Position numbers and translations under genes: made by a program
Notes under the pieces: generated by a model
Told to the model about the DNA's origin: nothing
The model's input: only the letters and a program-made list of their open reading frames with translations
The model's database searches: none
NCBI RefSeq assembly: GCF_001949145.1
Contig: NW_019091381.1
Span: 1,695,873 to 1,759,872, forward strand
DNA length: 64,000 bases
From: Acanthaster planci
Taxonomy: Eukaryota > Echinodermata > Asteroidea > Valvatida > Acanthasteridae
Direction: 5' to 3'
Shown: one piece after another, positions 50,399 through 63,554 of the stretch
How positions within the stretch are numbered: the first letter of the stretch is position 1
Layout: each line of letters starts with the position of its first letter

Positions 50399-51555
50399 AG
50401 TGACCCGTAAGTTGTTCACAAAAACAAAAAAGACCGAATTTCTGTGAAGCGCATCTCATGAGATAACTTCGTCCCCTAAAGCAGCGCGCACCGGTAAAAA
50501 ATGCCGCATGGTCAGTATTGAATATTAGTTGCCGAGTTCGTCTCATCCCGTCAACGCTTTAGTGAAATTTATGCTGAATAATGGAAGGGGGCCAGACTAA
50601 TTGTTTGCAATCTCAATATATGGCGCGCCAAATCTCTCAATCTTTCATATCCCAAAGTGTATTCTGAGAAATCCCTTCTGCTTCCGGCAGGGAGTGATAC
50701 TTGAAAGCCCCTTCCCGAAAACATTAAAAAATGACCAAAAACAACGACAAAAAAGGTAAACCTGTTGGGTACTGTGTAGCTTAAATTATCAGGATAAAAC
50801 TCCATACAACATGGATTATAAGCATGCAGCACAGCTATCTGAAAATTTTTAATCATTTTCTGCTCAATTTATTTCTGCTTTTTGCACTAGTTACTCCAGT
50901 AACAAAACAGAAGTCTGTAACTTACTGTGTTTTGTCAAGAATGTTTTTGTCAAATGTCCTATACAAAACTGAACATCAACTTTGTTATTCATCTCATCAA
51001 TAAATCAAATAATTCATTTCAGCAATCAAAAAGAAGCTGGAATAGTTTGTGAGATCAGTCATGTCTAAACAATTAACTTGAGATTTTTGAAGTTTCTTTT
51101 ACTTTCAGTCAGCTGATAGAAAAGTCCATGGATAGAAAAAGAAGCTCAATTTGAATTCGTCCGACGTTACAACATATGTCAGTCTTCCAAAGAAAATGTT
51201 TCATGAATACCATTTTGTTTCACTTAAAATACATGGTTGAGAGTTGATCTTTCTAAAGCGAACTGTTAAAACTGTAAAATGAAGCCTGAATATTAAAAAC
51301 AATAACAATAAGAACATGGATCTATAAACAAATGTACAAACCTTTTTGCATAAATAACCCAACATTTCCCCATCTAGTACTTTATACATATTTGACTTTA
51401 AACTCCAACAAGTTTAATTTAATGCTATCAGCTCAGCACCCTAAGTCTATAACAATCTGGGCATAATTGAATACACGGTCGAAAATGCACTTGTCGTTTA
51501 ATTACTAATAATTAAGACTTAGGAGTTTATTTGAAAGCTGCGAGCTTGCATCGTT
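50399..51555. other. Intergenic between NTMT1 and ACOT9
   Basis: The first part is the NTMT1 promoter side and includes GCGCGCACCGG near 50485. The rest is AT-rich and probably ACOT9 3' untranslated sequence; AATAAA on the minus strand occurs at 51526-51531, only 25 bp past the ACOT9 stop. Confidence 0.4.
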
Positions 51556-54500
51556 TCAACTTTTCACGGACTCTTCAGGATTTTCCCTGAGAAATTCCAG
51601 AAAGTGTCTTCTTCCGTTCAGAAACAGCATCGACTCTGCCGAAGACAGTGAAACAAATGAACACATAAAAAATGCATCCCCCATGTCAACAATTCATTCG
51701 TTCATTAGTTATTAGTCGATGTAGAAAACATAGAAATCTAGTTTCCACTGGTATATTGCAACAACAAAAAACTCAAAACTTAGTCAATAAAATATTTCAA
51801 AAATACAAGTGGTAAAAACCAGTCACAAACTGACACAATACACCTCAACCTCAAAATCACCGAAAAATCACTTGTAACACTTCAAGATAGTAAGTATACA
51901 GTTACAAAAGACATACCTACAGCCTAACCTTTGGATGGAATTCCAGAAAGAGATATTCAAAAAGAAACAGAAAGCAATAAGAGTGCTGGAGCCCCCATTA
52001 ACAATTCCCAGAGGCTTCGTTATTACCCCTGACCATCAAGCCAATGAAACCTGAAACTGATGTCCTCTTGTTGGGGTTCCAGAATGAGGAAAAAAACTGC
52101 TCCCCTCAAACAAATAACAGAAATAATGCTTCAACATGCACTGTGCATGGTACAACCTGAAAGTCCCTCGACAGACGACTTTTTTTTTACATGCATGACT
52201 TTCATTTCCATTTATGAGCTACTGTGCAAACTCTGTTGTTGCTTACTAAAAAACTTGGGAAGCCAAAGACAAGGATAAATAACTGTTTGAGCAATTTGTG
52301 GAAATTTGGGTGGAGTTAAGTTCCACTGTGACTGACTTGACATTACAACCGAAAAATACGCCCCAACAACGATGCAATATGACCAACCATGCAATGCTCA
52401 CCTCCGTATGTCTTGGGCTGAACGGGCGGGACCGGCCCATTGGATTTGACCGTGAAGTGGAACACGTTGGTTGTGTCCCGTTCTCCCGTCTTAGGGTCAA
52501 CGACCTCAGCATGGACCCTCAGTTGCATGTAGTTCCTCTCCGTGTAGGCAATCTGGGAGGATAGATATAGCAGGTCGCCCACTTCCACTGGTTTGCGAAA
52601 CTGAATGCTGTCCACTGATTTGAAGATTGGTCTCCTTCGACTGAGAGGGATAAATTAAGGGTACCTAAGACTCGTCTGCTTTCCATTAACTCAATATTTA
52701 ATCTTAAATTTCTTCAGATTAGAATTTCTGGAACTTTTTAATTCAAGTTCACTTTTTATATTGCGTTATTACCCATTCGTAAATAACTGGGACAGTTTTT
52801 CTATTCCTATTGGTCAAAACGCATCATGTGACCGTGTATTAACATTTGATAGTGCCCGCTGAGAAGTGATAATGCCCGCTGCGTAAATCATGCGCTGGCA
52901 CACGGATACGAGACAGTTTAATCCGGTCTGATTGGTCAGGAGTCTGTGTGCATGCAACAAGCCATGCGCACACCAAGTTCACTGAAGAAGATTCTATTGA
53001 ACAACTTTCAAAAGGAATAAAATGGACAGGGGTGTTTGGAAAAATGAGAGTAAAGTTTTAAGACAAAATTGTTGAAAATCCATCATATGCCGACTTCTTA
53101 TGATTCTCGGATTAAAAAGGTATTTATGAAAGGGTGGAAAATTGGTGAAAGGTTTACTCACGAATATACAGCAGCATTAGCATAGGCCAGCTCCAGTGCT
53201 TGCCGCATCAAAAAACCACCAAAGATTTTGTTGTACAAATTACGTTGCTGAGGAGGACAGACAGGAGTAATGTAAGTCCAAACAGAGACTACAATGAAGA
53301 CGGAAACATGGGTGAAATGCATGAAGCACTGTTTAGACAGAAGTCAGGATGGAAATGATAACAGTAAACAATTAATTCAAAGAGCATCTTCAAAGGTTAC
53401 CTCGGGGAAACAGATGAGAAGGTTTTTGAGTTTACTGTCTTCCATCCATACTGCATTGGCAGGCCTAGTTCTGGTGCTGAAGGAGGCACTCCTACAAGGA
53501 TCAAGTACAAAAAACAAGATGAAACTGATCCGTATCACGGCTTGGATTCTGCCGACAGTCTGAGCTACACTGAGTGTAACGTTTTGTAGGTTGCTCTTAA
53601 CTGGTCCAAAACAGCTAAAGTCACAGTTGACGGCGAGTCTTCAATTCTTGGATTAAGTCCTAGTTCGCATTTCAGCATCAACTGTTGTGACTAATACCAG
53701 AACACTGATTCCAAGCAGATATTATGCTAGATGACAAAATTTGTCCCCAAGAATCTGATCCTCCTTACCTTTGGTCGAGCGTATCCACAAAGAGCTTGTG
53801 GATGATCTCTCTCTCTTCGGCAGTGGGGGCGCTCCTGAGTAAGGACTGCTCCGATCTCTCCAACCGCAGCTGTTTGTTTTTCTTACCTCTGGCTATAATG
53901 GACTCTTCCTCTGTGGTCTGAGCTCGCAGTGGGTGCACAAATGCTGCCCTGGGGGAGAAGTAATTTGTGTGTAAAACCCAAGTAGGGAATATGTGAAAGA
54001 ACAGTTTTCTTCGATTCGACACGATTTTTCTTCATTCCATGGAATACATTTTTAAACAATTCTTTGGCCCTCATTAAATTGAAGTTTTGGAAATAATCTT
54101 TACCCCTTGTTGTCTGGATCTCGTGCCACCATTACAAATCTGGCACCAATTAACTTCTTCCAATTAACGCCGTCTTGTTTCTGTTCAGGAGTAAACATAA
54201 AACAAATTCACATTGTAATTCAACCTTTTGAAAATGTGATTTTATAAAGAAATGCATCTCTTTATCGACGCCAACAGCTTAAGAAAACAGAGCAAAAATA
54301 GCTTTGGTAAAACATATTTGGGTACAAGGCAAGAGTTAATTCATTCAAGGACTTGATAATGACCATGGCTTACTCTGTCATCTTATGTGTGTTTGTCTTT
54401 ATCTTACTTGATGTAAATGCATAGTGACTTCCATTGACGTTTTCCCAGCCCATGTCACACTGCCGCACATCTTGATATCTCGATTATATTTGATTTCAAC

Positions 54501-56753
54501 TTCGTGGAGATCTGGAGACAATTAACAAAGCATCAACAATGGCATCACACAGCAAAACCAGTTATCTCAACTACTGCACCTGCAAGCATTTTCATGAAGT
54601 CTCATCTGATTTGAGTTCTGTGGCATTGTAAATGTCCTTCTTTAAACTGACCTATTCTGTCGACCAATGCTGTGACAATCACCAAAGGTGTGGCCTTGGC
54701 CCCAGATTCCCTGTTATGTTGGTAGGATATCCACACTGTCCAAAGAAAAAAAACCAAATTACACAGTTTCTCTGTGCTTAGAAGATTCCCATGCTTAACC
54801 ACTCTTCCACTAGCTCCATTTAAGATAACCAGGCCGAGAATCAACACTTTCTAAAACATTTTCTCACCTGCAAACGTGTCCAAGTCTTCCATGATCTTGC
54901 CGATGCGCACCGTCTTGTAGAAGTTTAGATATTTCTCTTGGCATCTGGGGTCTTCCCCTAGCGGGATAACTGCCTCCTGATAGCTGTCTGCCATGCATCG
55001 CTCCTCAAGGTCCTCTTGCTTCTCGGCAAGTTGGCTGTAGAGATCAGACCGATCCTGCTGTTGCTCACTAGTTGAAAGATAACCATATCACAAAAAAAAC
55101 GTCTATGACGATGAAACATTTAGATGATGATGAAACATTTATTTCAATGCTGTCATTCTTTATAATGTAACCAAACACGTTCACATTAATTAAGTGCTGA
55201 ATATATCTGGCCATTAAATTGAGTAACATTACATAAAATAGGATTACATCTGATAAATTAGATGACCACATTTAGGTTTAAGGTTAAGCAGCTACACTTT
55301 TGTACCCCAGCCCATAGACATATGACAACCATACAATCTAACATGGGACAGACAAAATGACGAACAAGACAAAACAGACACGTGTGAAACGACGGCGCAT
55401 GAATAGAGCACAAATAAATATGATTTAGGAACAGGAGCTCAGCAACTGGGTTTTTCCAAGCTATAACTATCTATAAACTATAAGTATTTTTATCCCCCTA
55501 AAAATGTAAACTGCTGTTTTATAATGCAGCTTATTATCAAAACATTCTCCAAACTGCTGCACAATTACAATATCATTGACCTATTCAAAAACTGTTTTCA
55601 TCAAACCAGGTCTTTGGGGCATGGTTAAAGATGAAGACCAGACCACAGACACTCTTGTGCAGATTTGATTTTTTTTTTTCAGAAGGCAGAGTTAAAACCA
55701 GTTTGATGAATTTCTACCGTAAAAGTGAACAATAGCGCCCTCGTTAATGCACTATCCCTGTAAAGTTTGGCAAAGACTGACATCAAAGATCAGTGACTGT
55801 CATCAGTCTCAAACTAACTGCACAAATCTCTTTGACTTGAATTTACCTCCACACCTTCTGAGCTCCAACCAATTCTTCCAGCTGCTTTCTGACTGAAAGA
55901 AAAATAAAGAGAAAACATCAAAAACAAGTTAGCCCACGATACACAGGGACTCGTTAACACTCGTGTACTCATCAGTCTAGTCTAGTCTGTACTGCATTAC
56001 CCCCAAAAGAATGTGACATGAATATTACAATCCTAAAAGATTATGAAGATGAACATTATAATTTGCATATCTACAAAGTATAGACTTTGTGATAACCTGG
56101 ACGAGACCAATATTACCTCTTTTAATCCTTGGCATCCCACCGTCATTCTCAGAAAGCCAACGGACTGCGACAGGATGAATTGAAGTTGTGGCATTTAAAA
56201 TTGGAAGCGAAAACCTCCCAAGAACACCAAAAGACCTTCAAAGCAAACAAAAATATGCAAGCATGCTAAAATTTAAAAATTTAACATAAGTTCAGTCAGT
56301 TGATCGTTAACTGAGCGTGTAGGCCTAGATTAAAACTTAACCAATATGGCCTACATTCAAAATATGATTGAGAGGAAAAAAAGTTATAACAAGTTTTCCC
56401 CTTGGGTTAAACTTAATGTCAATGACGTGCCACAGGTATTCTTGGAAAATCTGCATTTTACAATGCACAATATGAATTATCTTGTTGGCCGTTCGAAACT
56501 TAGTGCAGTAAATATTCGTGTACCGGTGTAGGTCTAAGTCCGTGCATGCACTGAAACGCGCGACTCCTATCCATCATGCGTCCGGAATTTGGGCAGCATA
56601 CGTTTCACATCGTCACGTTGTATCCGTTAACTTCACCAAAGCGCAGCTACATGCGCTATAAGTTTCATCAACATCATACAATCATGCCCGTCAAATTACA
56701 ATATGCCAAAATGATGAAATTTACCTTCTCAAAATAACCGAAGAACTCATCAT
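51556..56753 (-). CDS. ACOT9: Acyl-CoA thioesterase 9, mitochondrial
   Basis: Twelve exons join in phase to 1335 nt, 444 aa (human 439): 56725-56753, 56117-56235, 55847-55892, 54868-55067, 54652-54735, 54408-54511, 54104-54180, 53769-53948, 53401-53491, 53162-53247, 52402-52640, 51556-51635. It hydrolyses fatty acyl-CoAs to free acid and CoA in mitochondria. The first 36 residues are rich in Arg, Ser and hydrophobics with almost no acid (start MMSSSVILRRSFGVLGRF), as expected of a targeting peptide. Two hotdog domains follow: the first with VRIGKIMEDLD and TPLVIVTALVDRIG, the second with NAVWMEDSKLK, NKIFGGFLMRQALELAYA and FRKPVEVGDLLYLSSQ. The tail ESMLFLNGRRHF matches human. The start exon sits inside a longer open frame in another phase (56725-56930); the ACOT9 frame is preferred because it splices to the rest. 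Confidence 0.94.
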
Positions 56754-58443
56754 TATCAAACTGCAATTCACTGAGCAAATACAGCGCCCCCTCTCGTATA
56801 ACCTCAGGTTTCCCGCCGGCCCCGTGGGCAGCGGCCTTCTTCCCTGTGATTGGATAGAAGTTTAAAGGGCATTGATTGTAAAATTCATAAGCCCACCCTT
56901 TTTTGTGGACATTATTAATCTGGTATCAGTAAGGACTTGCATTTTTAAGCAACTGGACTTTGCAAAAGGTTGCAAGAACTGAATTATTGAAATTCAGGAT
57001 ACGACTTATTTTAAAGAAAAACAGGAGTTATCGGTTATTTAATTAAAATAAATGACAAATTGAAAGATTCTCAGGGAAGCTATACATGTTTTCTATGTAA
57101 AAGCTCTCTTGCAGCAATAAACCAAATTGTTCACGTGACTTGCACATTTATCACTTGATCGTATCTAGGCGAAACACAATGTTGGTCCAGTGTAGGCCTA
57201 TAGCATAACACTTTTCTTATTCAGTGTCTATGTAGTCGGGATTCGCTTCGGCCTACTCCCTAAGCAGTCTTGCAATTTCACCAAGTTTGTGTGGAAAAGA
57301 ACTCTCGACATAAGAAACGACTCACCTGCGTCTGAATTCTTAAAACTGAAAATTACTGCACAATAGTTATGTTCAGTAAGATCCATCCCTAGATATGTCA
57401 GAGCCTCAGTGATAGTAATAAATTATAATCAAGTTGACTTAACTTCGTTAAACCACACCTGACTCACGACAGTAATAGGGTGATAGAGCAAGGTCACGAA
57501 ATCCCATTATAACTACCCGGACACGTCATCATCCGCCGTGCATGATCAGGAAGTTACCAGTTTAACAGCCATTCTTAAGCAGCCTTTTTACTCCCCAAGG
57601 TTTTGCCCTGGATTTAGGGACTAACTCTTTCTTAGTGAAGTGTGTTCGGTTAGTGAAGTCGCATGCAGTCTGACAACCCTGAGAAAAAAATGAGAACTGT
57701 GACTTCTCAGACGAGTGAAATGTCATGAGAAGACTACGTCAATATTGCGAACTCTACGGAGGGAAATTTCCATTTACCGAGCAACATTTTGGTGCTCTAC
57801 ATTGGGAGTGTCGTCTTGGTGCTGCGAAACTGACGCATAAATATGATGATTTTACAAGTCCTACAAGATCTTCAGCGATGCAAATCTTCAAATATTAGAA
57901 GAACTGATACTGGCTACAAACGCTTTCTACAATGGTGAGCTTTACTGTCTGTAGCGTCGACGAAAAAACCGCTGTCAGAGAAAAAGCCACTTAATTTTTA
58001 ATTACGTAACCTCTGGGAGACGTGGAAATCCAACTATGATCCATCTGTATGATCTAACTGGACGTCGAATTTATACCGGTATGTATATACAGTAGCCACT
58101 CTACTGCCGTAATTTGAGGACGAAAAATGATTGCAAGGGCTGTGCGCAGCAATACCACCGATGCCAAGTGCCGTCTTCACCGAGGAATTATGCGTCATAC
58201 TAGCGCAGTATAGAAAGAATTGCTCATGTGATTATCCGGAGAACTTTAAATAAGTCTGGAACTAAAAATAACCTGAACATTCCCCCAAATACTCGTAAGC
58301 TAAGATTTTGAAACGAACTACCTACATTTCGTCACTGTTTTATCGAGACATTTTGTTGAAAGTTTCAGTGACATGTCAGTGAAAACTCAGAATTTCGAGT
58401 GAGTTCAGGTTACTGTGGACTCAGTGACAGCAATCAATTCAAC
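56754..58443. other. Intergenic between divergent ACOT9 and TMEM121-like gene
   Basis: Promoter and leader sequence for both genes is expected here. The 120 bp next to ACOT9 are GC-rich (CCGCCGGCCCC). A donor-like ACTCACCTG (minus GTGAGT) near 57325 might end an untranslated ACOT9 exon. No further coding exon recognised. Confidence 0.4.
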
Positions 58444-59448
58444 ATGAGTACAGGTGAAACTGTGAGAGGTCTTGTGGCCGATATTGGAGTTAAGTTAATA
58501 TGTCTCGCGGTGCTAGCAGGCCAGTCGGCTTTCCTAGATCACGTCCTCATCCATTATGGACAGGGAACAGGATTCAAGCGAGGTTACGAATGGATCATCA
58601 TCGATGTTATCGTGTTTGTCTTCTGGTTATCGGCTTTCATGGCTTCCCGCCGTCAGGCTGGGCAACCCATCTACCCTCTCCCTAAAACCAAGCAGGACCT
58701 ATTCTACGAGTTCCCGTTCGCCTACTCCTGCTGGCTCGTCTATGCCTGCGTCTTTGTGGCTAAGGTCATCCGCATCATACATAACATCGACGTAACAGGA
58801 ATCCACGAGGGAATCTTCAGCCCCATTGTCTTGAAGATAGCCGTCTCCCTGTCGTCCATTTTGTTCCTCCTGCTGGCTTACAGCCACCACGAAGGGGTGG
58901 AGAAACAAGAGTACAAACTTCAGGTGCAGAAGCTTGGCACCATGGCCAGCCTAGCCATGCTGGACAGCGCTGATCTCCTCGACATGATCGTGACAGGGGA
59001 TCAGGAACATATCCTACCGTATCACGTCCGTGCTGCCATCGTTGCCTTCGGTTGCATCTGCTTCATCATCCCGACGATCCCGCTCTTCGCTCTCCGCTTC
59101 CTGGCGTCCAAACAGCCCCGCTACCCCAGTCAACCGAAGCCTAAGAATAAGAAGAAAGGTAACAAGGACCGCAGAGACTCGGAGGAGCAAGACAGCCACT
59201 GGGAGGGTGCATTTCTCCTGAAGTCCGTGCTCTTCTTGCTTCTTGTGGATATCCCATTCTTTGCCATCCGCTTCCACCTCTGGCTGCAGAAGGGCATGAC
59301 GGCAAGTGTGTTCCTCACCAAGAATCTCTTGATGTTGGTCCGAGCACTTCTAGACCTTGTCAGTGAGGTGCCCCAATGTACAAGGAATGTTAAGAGAGAT
59401 CGGCCTCTGCTGGAATTAGGCATGGTGGTCCGTATCAACAAAGACTGA
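58444..59448 (+). CDS. TMEM121-family multi-pass membrane protein, single exon
   Basis: An uninterrupted 334-aa frame. It belongs to the TMEM121/CECR6 (TMEM121B) family: the segment MLDSADLLDMI corresponds to the family's ALDLLDLLDM, and FLTKNLLMLVRALLDL to its FVGKN-helix near the C-terminus. About seven hydrophobic segments are visible, at about 15-35, 49-67, 92-112, 126-146, 196-220, 256-277 and 286-306. A strongly basic loop lies at 225-245 (KPKNKKKGNKDRR). Molecular function of the family is unknown. The coding region has no intron, unlike all other genes here. I chose the ATG at 58444; a frame-compatible GTG at 58399 lies upstream but there is no ATG between. Confidence 0.88.
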   Translation: MSTGETVRGLVADIGVKLICLAVLAGQSAFLDHVLIHYGQGTGFKRGYEWIIIDVIVFVFWLSAFMASRRQAGQPIYPLPKTKQDLFYEFPFAYSCWLVYACVFVAKVIRIIHNIDVTGIHEGIFSPIVLKIAVSLSSILFLLLAYSHHEGVEKQEYKLQVQKLGTMASLAMLDSADLLDMIVTGDQEHILPYHVRAAIVAFGCICFIIPTIPLFALRFLASKQPRYPSQPKPKNKKKGNKDRRDSEEQDSHWEGAFLLKSVLFLLLVDIPFFAIRFHLWLQKGMTASVFLTKNLLMLVRALLDLVSEVPQCTRNVKRDRPLLELGMVVRINKD

Positions 59449-62300
59449 TCGAGCAAAAAATGCCTTTTGCCACTCAATTTTTTTCTTCTGTCAAAAGCAT
59501 GATCAAGGAACCCTTATCAACGTTGCACTCGCGACGTTCTCTGGGAAAATTGGTGCAAACTATTATGACTCTTTTAAAATAACATCAGTCATTCATATTC
59601 CACGATAATTTGCATTTTGATCAAAATCTAGCTCAGTCTTAAGTTTTATTCAACTGAATTACTTTAAAATGCTGTTTAGTGGACTTCTAATTCTCGCACA
59701 GTACCATGTAAACCTGTTCATTAACGGAAACTGAAAAGGAAATAGGGGATTCTTGAGGTACAAAGTCGCAGTTTCTGGAATAAGTACGCCTGTCATTGAG
59801 CTTATTAACCGAATGGTGACCACACTGCTCCCAATTCTATGTAAATCTATTGACCTGAGACAACGCAGTTAATCTGGAGGGATGTAGTTAATTTTAAGTA
59901 TGAGCGACCTAACGAGATGCTTTCAGAGCTCTCAGCTTGATACAGACTTACCTCGCATCATGGATGAATAAGAACTTGTGCTTTGATACCAGCAAATTGT
60001 ATAACGTTAATATGGATCAACATATAACCATTTATTTACTTAATATGGCGAAAAATGGCGGGTCAACCGTTCAACAGTTCTTGCAACCTTTAACTTTTGT
60101 AGATAACAAATAATGATATAAACTGCAGTGAGCATATTATCCACATAATTCTCAAAATTAGAAACTAAAATAATTGAAAATATACTTTCTATATATGCTT
60201 TGTACATTAAAATCTTTTTAGTCTTGAAAATTACGCTGTGTATTTAAAGACCGCGTCTTTGGGTACACAAAAATGTGCAGGGAACAGAAAGATGAGTCAG
60301 TTTTGTGTTAAAAGGCTAAACATAAAACTATAGGGGTGAAAAGGGAGTAGGATATCGCAGAGTATCAGAAAAGATTGCCGAAAATCTATGATGATTACAG
60401 GCTTATTAGCAAATCGTTGGGCCATAGTTCTTCACTCATGACGGGTCGCTCGTGACACAGCGGATTAAATCTCAGCTGTGTTCAGCGTACGAAAGGTCTT
60501 TCCACGGATATCGAGTATATCCTGGAGGCAAATTAAGAACAGCAGAAATCTAGGGGAAACTAAGGCAGGCCGTTAGCGTACAGATTTAGTAAGTTTTGGA
60601 ATGAGTCACCATTTACAATTACTTGACATGTTTTATCTAGAGCGTCGTAGATGCAAGACAGGGTCAAAGGTGAATAGTTTTTATTTCATATCCAGTCAAA
60701 TTAAAGACTGACAGGTGTTTACCCCACCACTTATCCAACGTCAGTTATTATATTCAGGTGTGGGACGGGGGTTACAATAGAGTTTAAGATCTCGGGGAAA
60801 CTGTGAATCCATTCAAATCCCTTTTTTTTGGAATTATTTTGTTGTTTAGTCCATTCCGCTCCTTTACCAAACACTGAGGATCCAAGACAGCCCTCACCCC
60901 CTTCCGTCCTCTGTGGGGGCTTTCGGCAATATCATATCTTGGCACGGGGGAGCACGGGTTCGGATCTTTCGATTAATTACTTCCGACCGGTCGACCGGAA
61001 GAGTCTGTTTGAAGGTCTTCGTATCTGCGCGGCTTAGTTTAGAATTTGACGGTAGCTTTGCATTTCGCATGTTTGTGTTCTTTTGGCAGTGTTACCCTAA
61101 ATAATATGGGCTTTAAAGTGAGACAACGAACAGGCATGATTAAGCCGAGAAGCCGCTCCTAATTTGTACAGCGGTGAAAAATGGCAATAAGTGGCCCAAA
61201 AAAAGAGCTGAGGTCAAATTTTAAAAGGGAAAGATAAAATATAAGTCTTTCGCTCAATTCCAGTGGGGTCACATGGTTTCAAATAGGTCTTCGACATCTT
61301 TTTGAACGAGAAAACGGAAAAGGTTTACTTTTTATGTACAACAAATGCATTTACATGTATTCCACACAGCACACGTCATGCATTGAACATGGAAGTATTT
61401 TACAATAAATAATTTACAACTTCAGCTTGACAAAATGACATGTACAATCATGCATACAGTCTTATAGCACAAAATATACAAAACATCATCATGAAAAGTA
61501 CCAAGTTGATGAACACAAAAATGCCTCGGGAAGCTAAAACACAAAGCTTGATACTTTCTTTCTTGATAATTGCTGTCAAAGCATTTTCGAACTGCAATTC
61601 ATTCAAGAAAACACTGATATTTGGCATCGTTTTTGTGCCATATCTAAAGGGAAATCGCTCATGAAGACTAACAACGTCGGCAAAATTGGAAAGCAACCCC
61701 TGATTATAAAGGATTAAATCCAATCAGTAAAATTATTGTTAGCCAATCATCACCTGTACATGACAAAAGCCGGCACACAAATGATTGTCTCAAGCCAAGA
61801 CACCTGATACAAAGTTGACTTGTAAATATTTGATTGAACTGACAGTGAACCAGGAACATTTATCGAGTATGACAAGTTACTAGCGAAGCTTTAACTCTAT
61901 GAAATTGGAACTACTAGAGTTATCAAAAGGAACATTATTTGATATCTTAAGAAGGAAAGTCCAGCAATCAGTTCAATCAAATTTATGTCTTGGAAATGAT
62001 GATCAAACATCTACATGACCACTTCTTATTTTTAATCTAAAATAACATCGCACATTGAATATGAAATGACCAGCTGAGATCATAACTCACAACCACACTT
62101 ATCTGAATACCCTCCCAAATTCAAGCAATAAGCTTCCTACAGGAAAAATGTTTTCAAGTGCTGGATTTACAAGAGAAGTTCTAAACTATTTCAGGTCACA
62201 AATGGTTATGAATGCAATTGAGCTATGGTCTACAGCTTTAATCTCTGACATTGTTTCCGATCACCATCAAAAATGAGAGAGACACAAAACATGTTTGTAA
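59449..62300. other. Intergenic between TMEM121-like gene and next gene
   Basis: Low-complexity AT-rich DNA with no exon that I can support; the frame at 60828-61104 lacks family resemblance. It should include 3' untranslated sequence of the TMEM121-like gene (+), and perhaps of the minus-strand gene ending at 63555. Confidence 0.4.
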
Positions 62301-62490
62301 GCACGGCTGTGCCGAATATCCGAATAACAGAATAGTCGGTCGACTGTTGAATATTCGAATATTATTTTTCGAATTTGAATATTCGAATGCGAACTTGATG
62401 AAAAGGAAGGGAAGATTTCTTTTGTTTTTAAATGAGAAAAATTGCACCATGGAGGCTTGTTTCAAGCAGATTCAAATGAAAAGCGTCAGA
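62301..62490 (-). mobile_element. hAT-like MITE, half copy (copy C)
   Basis: About 190 bp match the reverse complement of the right half of copies A and B: CGGCTGTGCCGAATATCCGA at the tip, then GAATATTCGAATATT and the shared GGAGGCTTGTTTCAAGCA segment. The remaining half is absent. It is probably 5'-truncated by a later rearrangement. Confidence 0.65.
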
Positions 62491-63554
62491 AGTTTAACAA
62501 AAACAAACAGTTTACATTGGAGACGGGTTACTGTTCTGAAATATTAAAAAACTGACCTCCACTTTAATACGACTTTAAACCCTCCAAATAGGAAAGAGTG
62601 GGATGTGACTTTATGCTCATTTGTCGTGAGAGGTCCACATATAGCATTGCTTTCAATTCTCCCGATAGCAACCGGGTGAATGCTGGAAAAACTGCTTCCC
62701 CTCATATTGCCTTTTTGGATGAATGGCATTTTTTACTCATCACAACTTTCCTGTGGGTTGAAAAATTTGCATGTTGCACAGCTGTCTGAAACTGGATATT
62801 GGGAGACATCAAGTATGCCACTTTAAGCCCCCCCCCCAAAGTCTTTGGTTTCTGGTCAGGAACTGGCTCTAAAAGTGGTGCGACGACACAGCTTTTTTTT
62901 ACCCTCACCTTGAATTTCTGGAAATGATGTACATATAGTGCGCAATGTCCATCGTGACTGCATGCGCATGTGAAACTGTTTGCTACCAACCCTAAAATAG
63001 ACTGCCCCCCCACACTTTTTACTGTTTACAAGCATTTTCAGCTTGTACATGTATACAGGACATAAGACCACCTCGATTGTCTGGTTCCCAGATGTAAATG
63101 TAGACAACAGAAATGACGTCATCTATAAAAAGTGCCCGACTGAATGTATGGGGAACCAGAGGGACTCCTTTACTGTACATATTACACGTACTCAACTGTA
63201 CCCATCAAAAACACGTTACAATTACAAAGTAGCAAGATTGCAGTCCATCTAGCAAGTTTGCCAGCTTTTGGGCATCCTTTTATACCAAATAAAAAATTTT
63301 GTTTATTTTACCGACGTGCAGGTCTACAGCGACACGCACGCTGACTAGCAACCAGAAACTTTTTTGGCCTAAGCCAAGAGTTTTATAGTTGTGTAAAGTT
63401 ACCGAATACTGGTCTGAATTAAAACAATGACCAGCCAATGCTGTTATTCTGGAATACACGTATGTAAAAGTACCGCAAAACTCACTTTTTCTGTTAATCT
63501 TTAGCTTCCATCTTATGACCTACAGATGACCTTATTAACCTAATCCCCAAATAC
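62491..63554. other. Non-coding stretch, possible 3' untranslated region
   Basis: No coding exon recognised. The stretch lies directly downstream of the minus-strand stop codon at 63555 and may be its 3' untranslated region. Confidence 0.35.

Noticed and set aside
59014-59477. Minus-strand frames of 87 and 115 aa
   Set aside because: Shadows of the TMEM121-family coding region.
60828-61104. Two overlapping plus-strand frames downstream of the TMEM121-family gene
   Set aside because: No homology recognised, no splice or codon evidence; likely non-coding.
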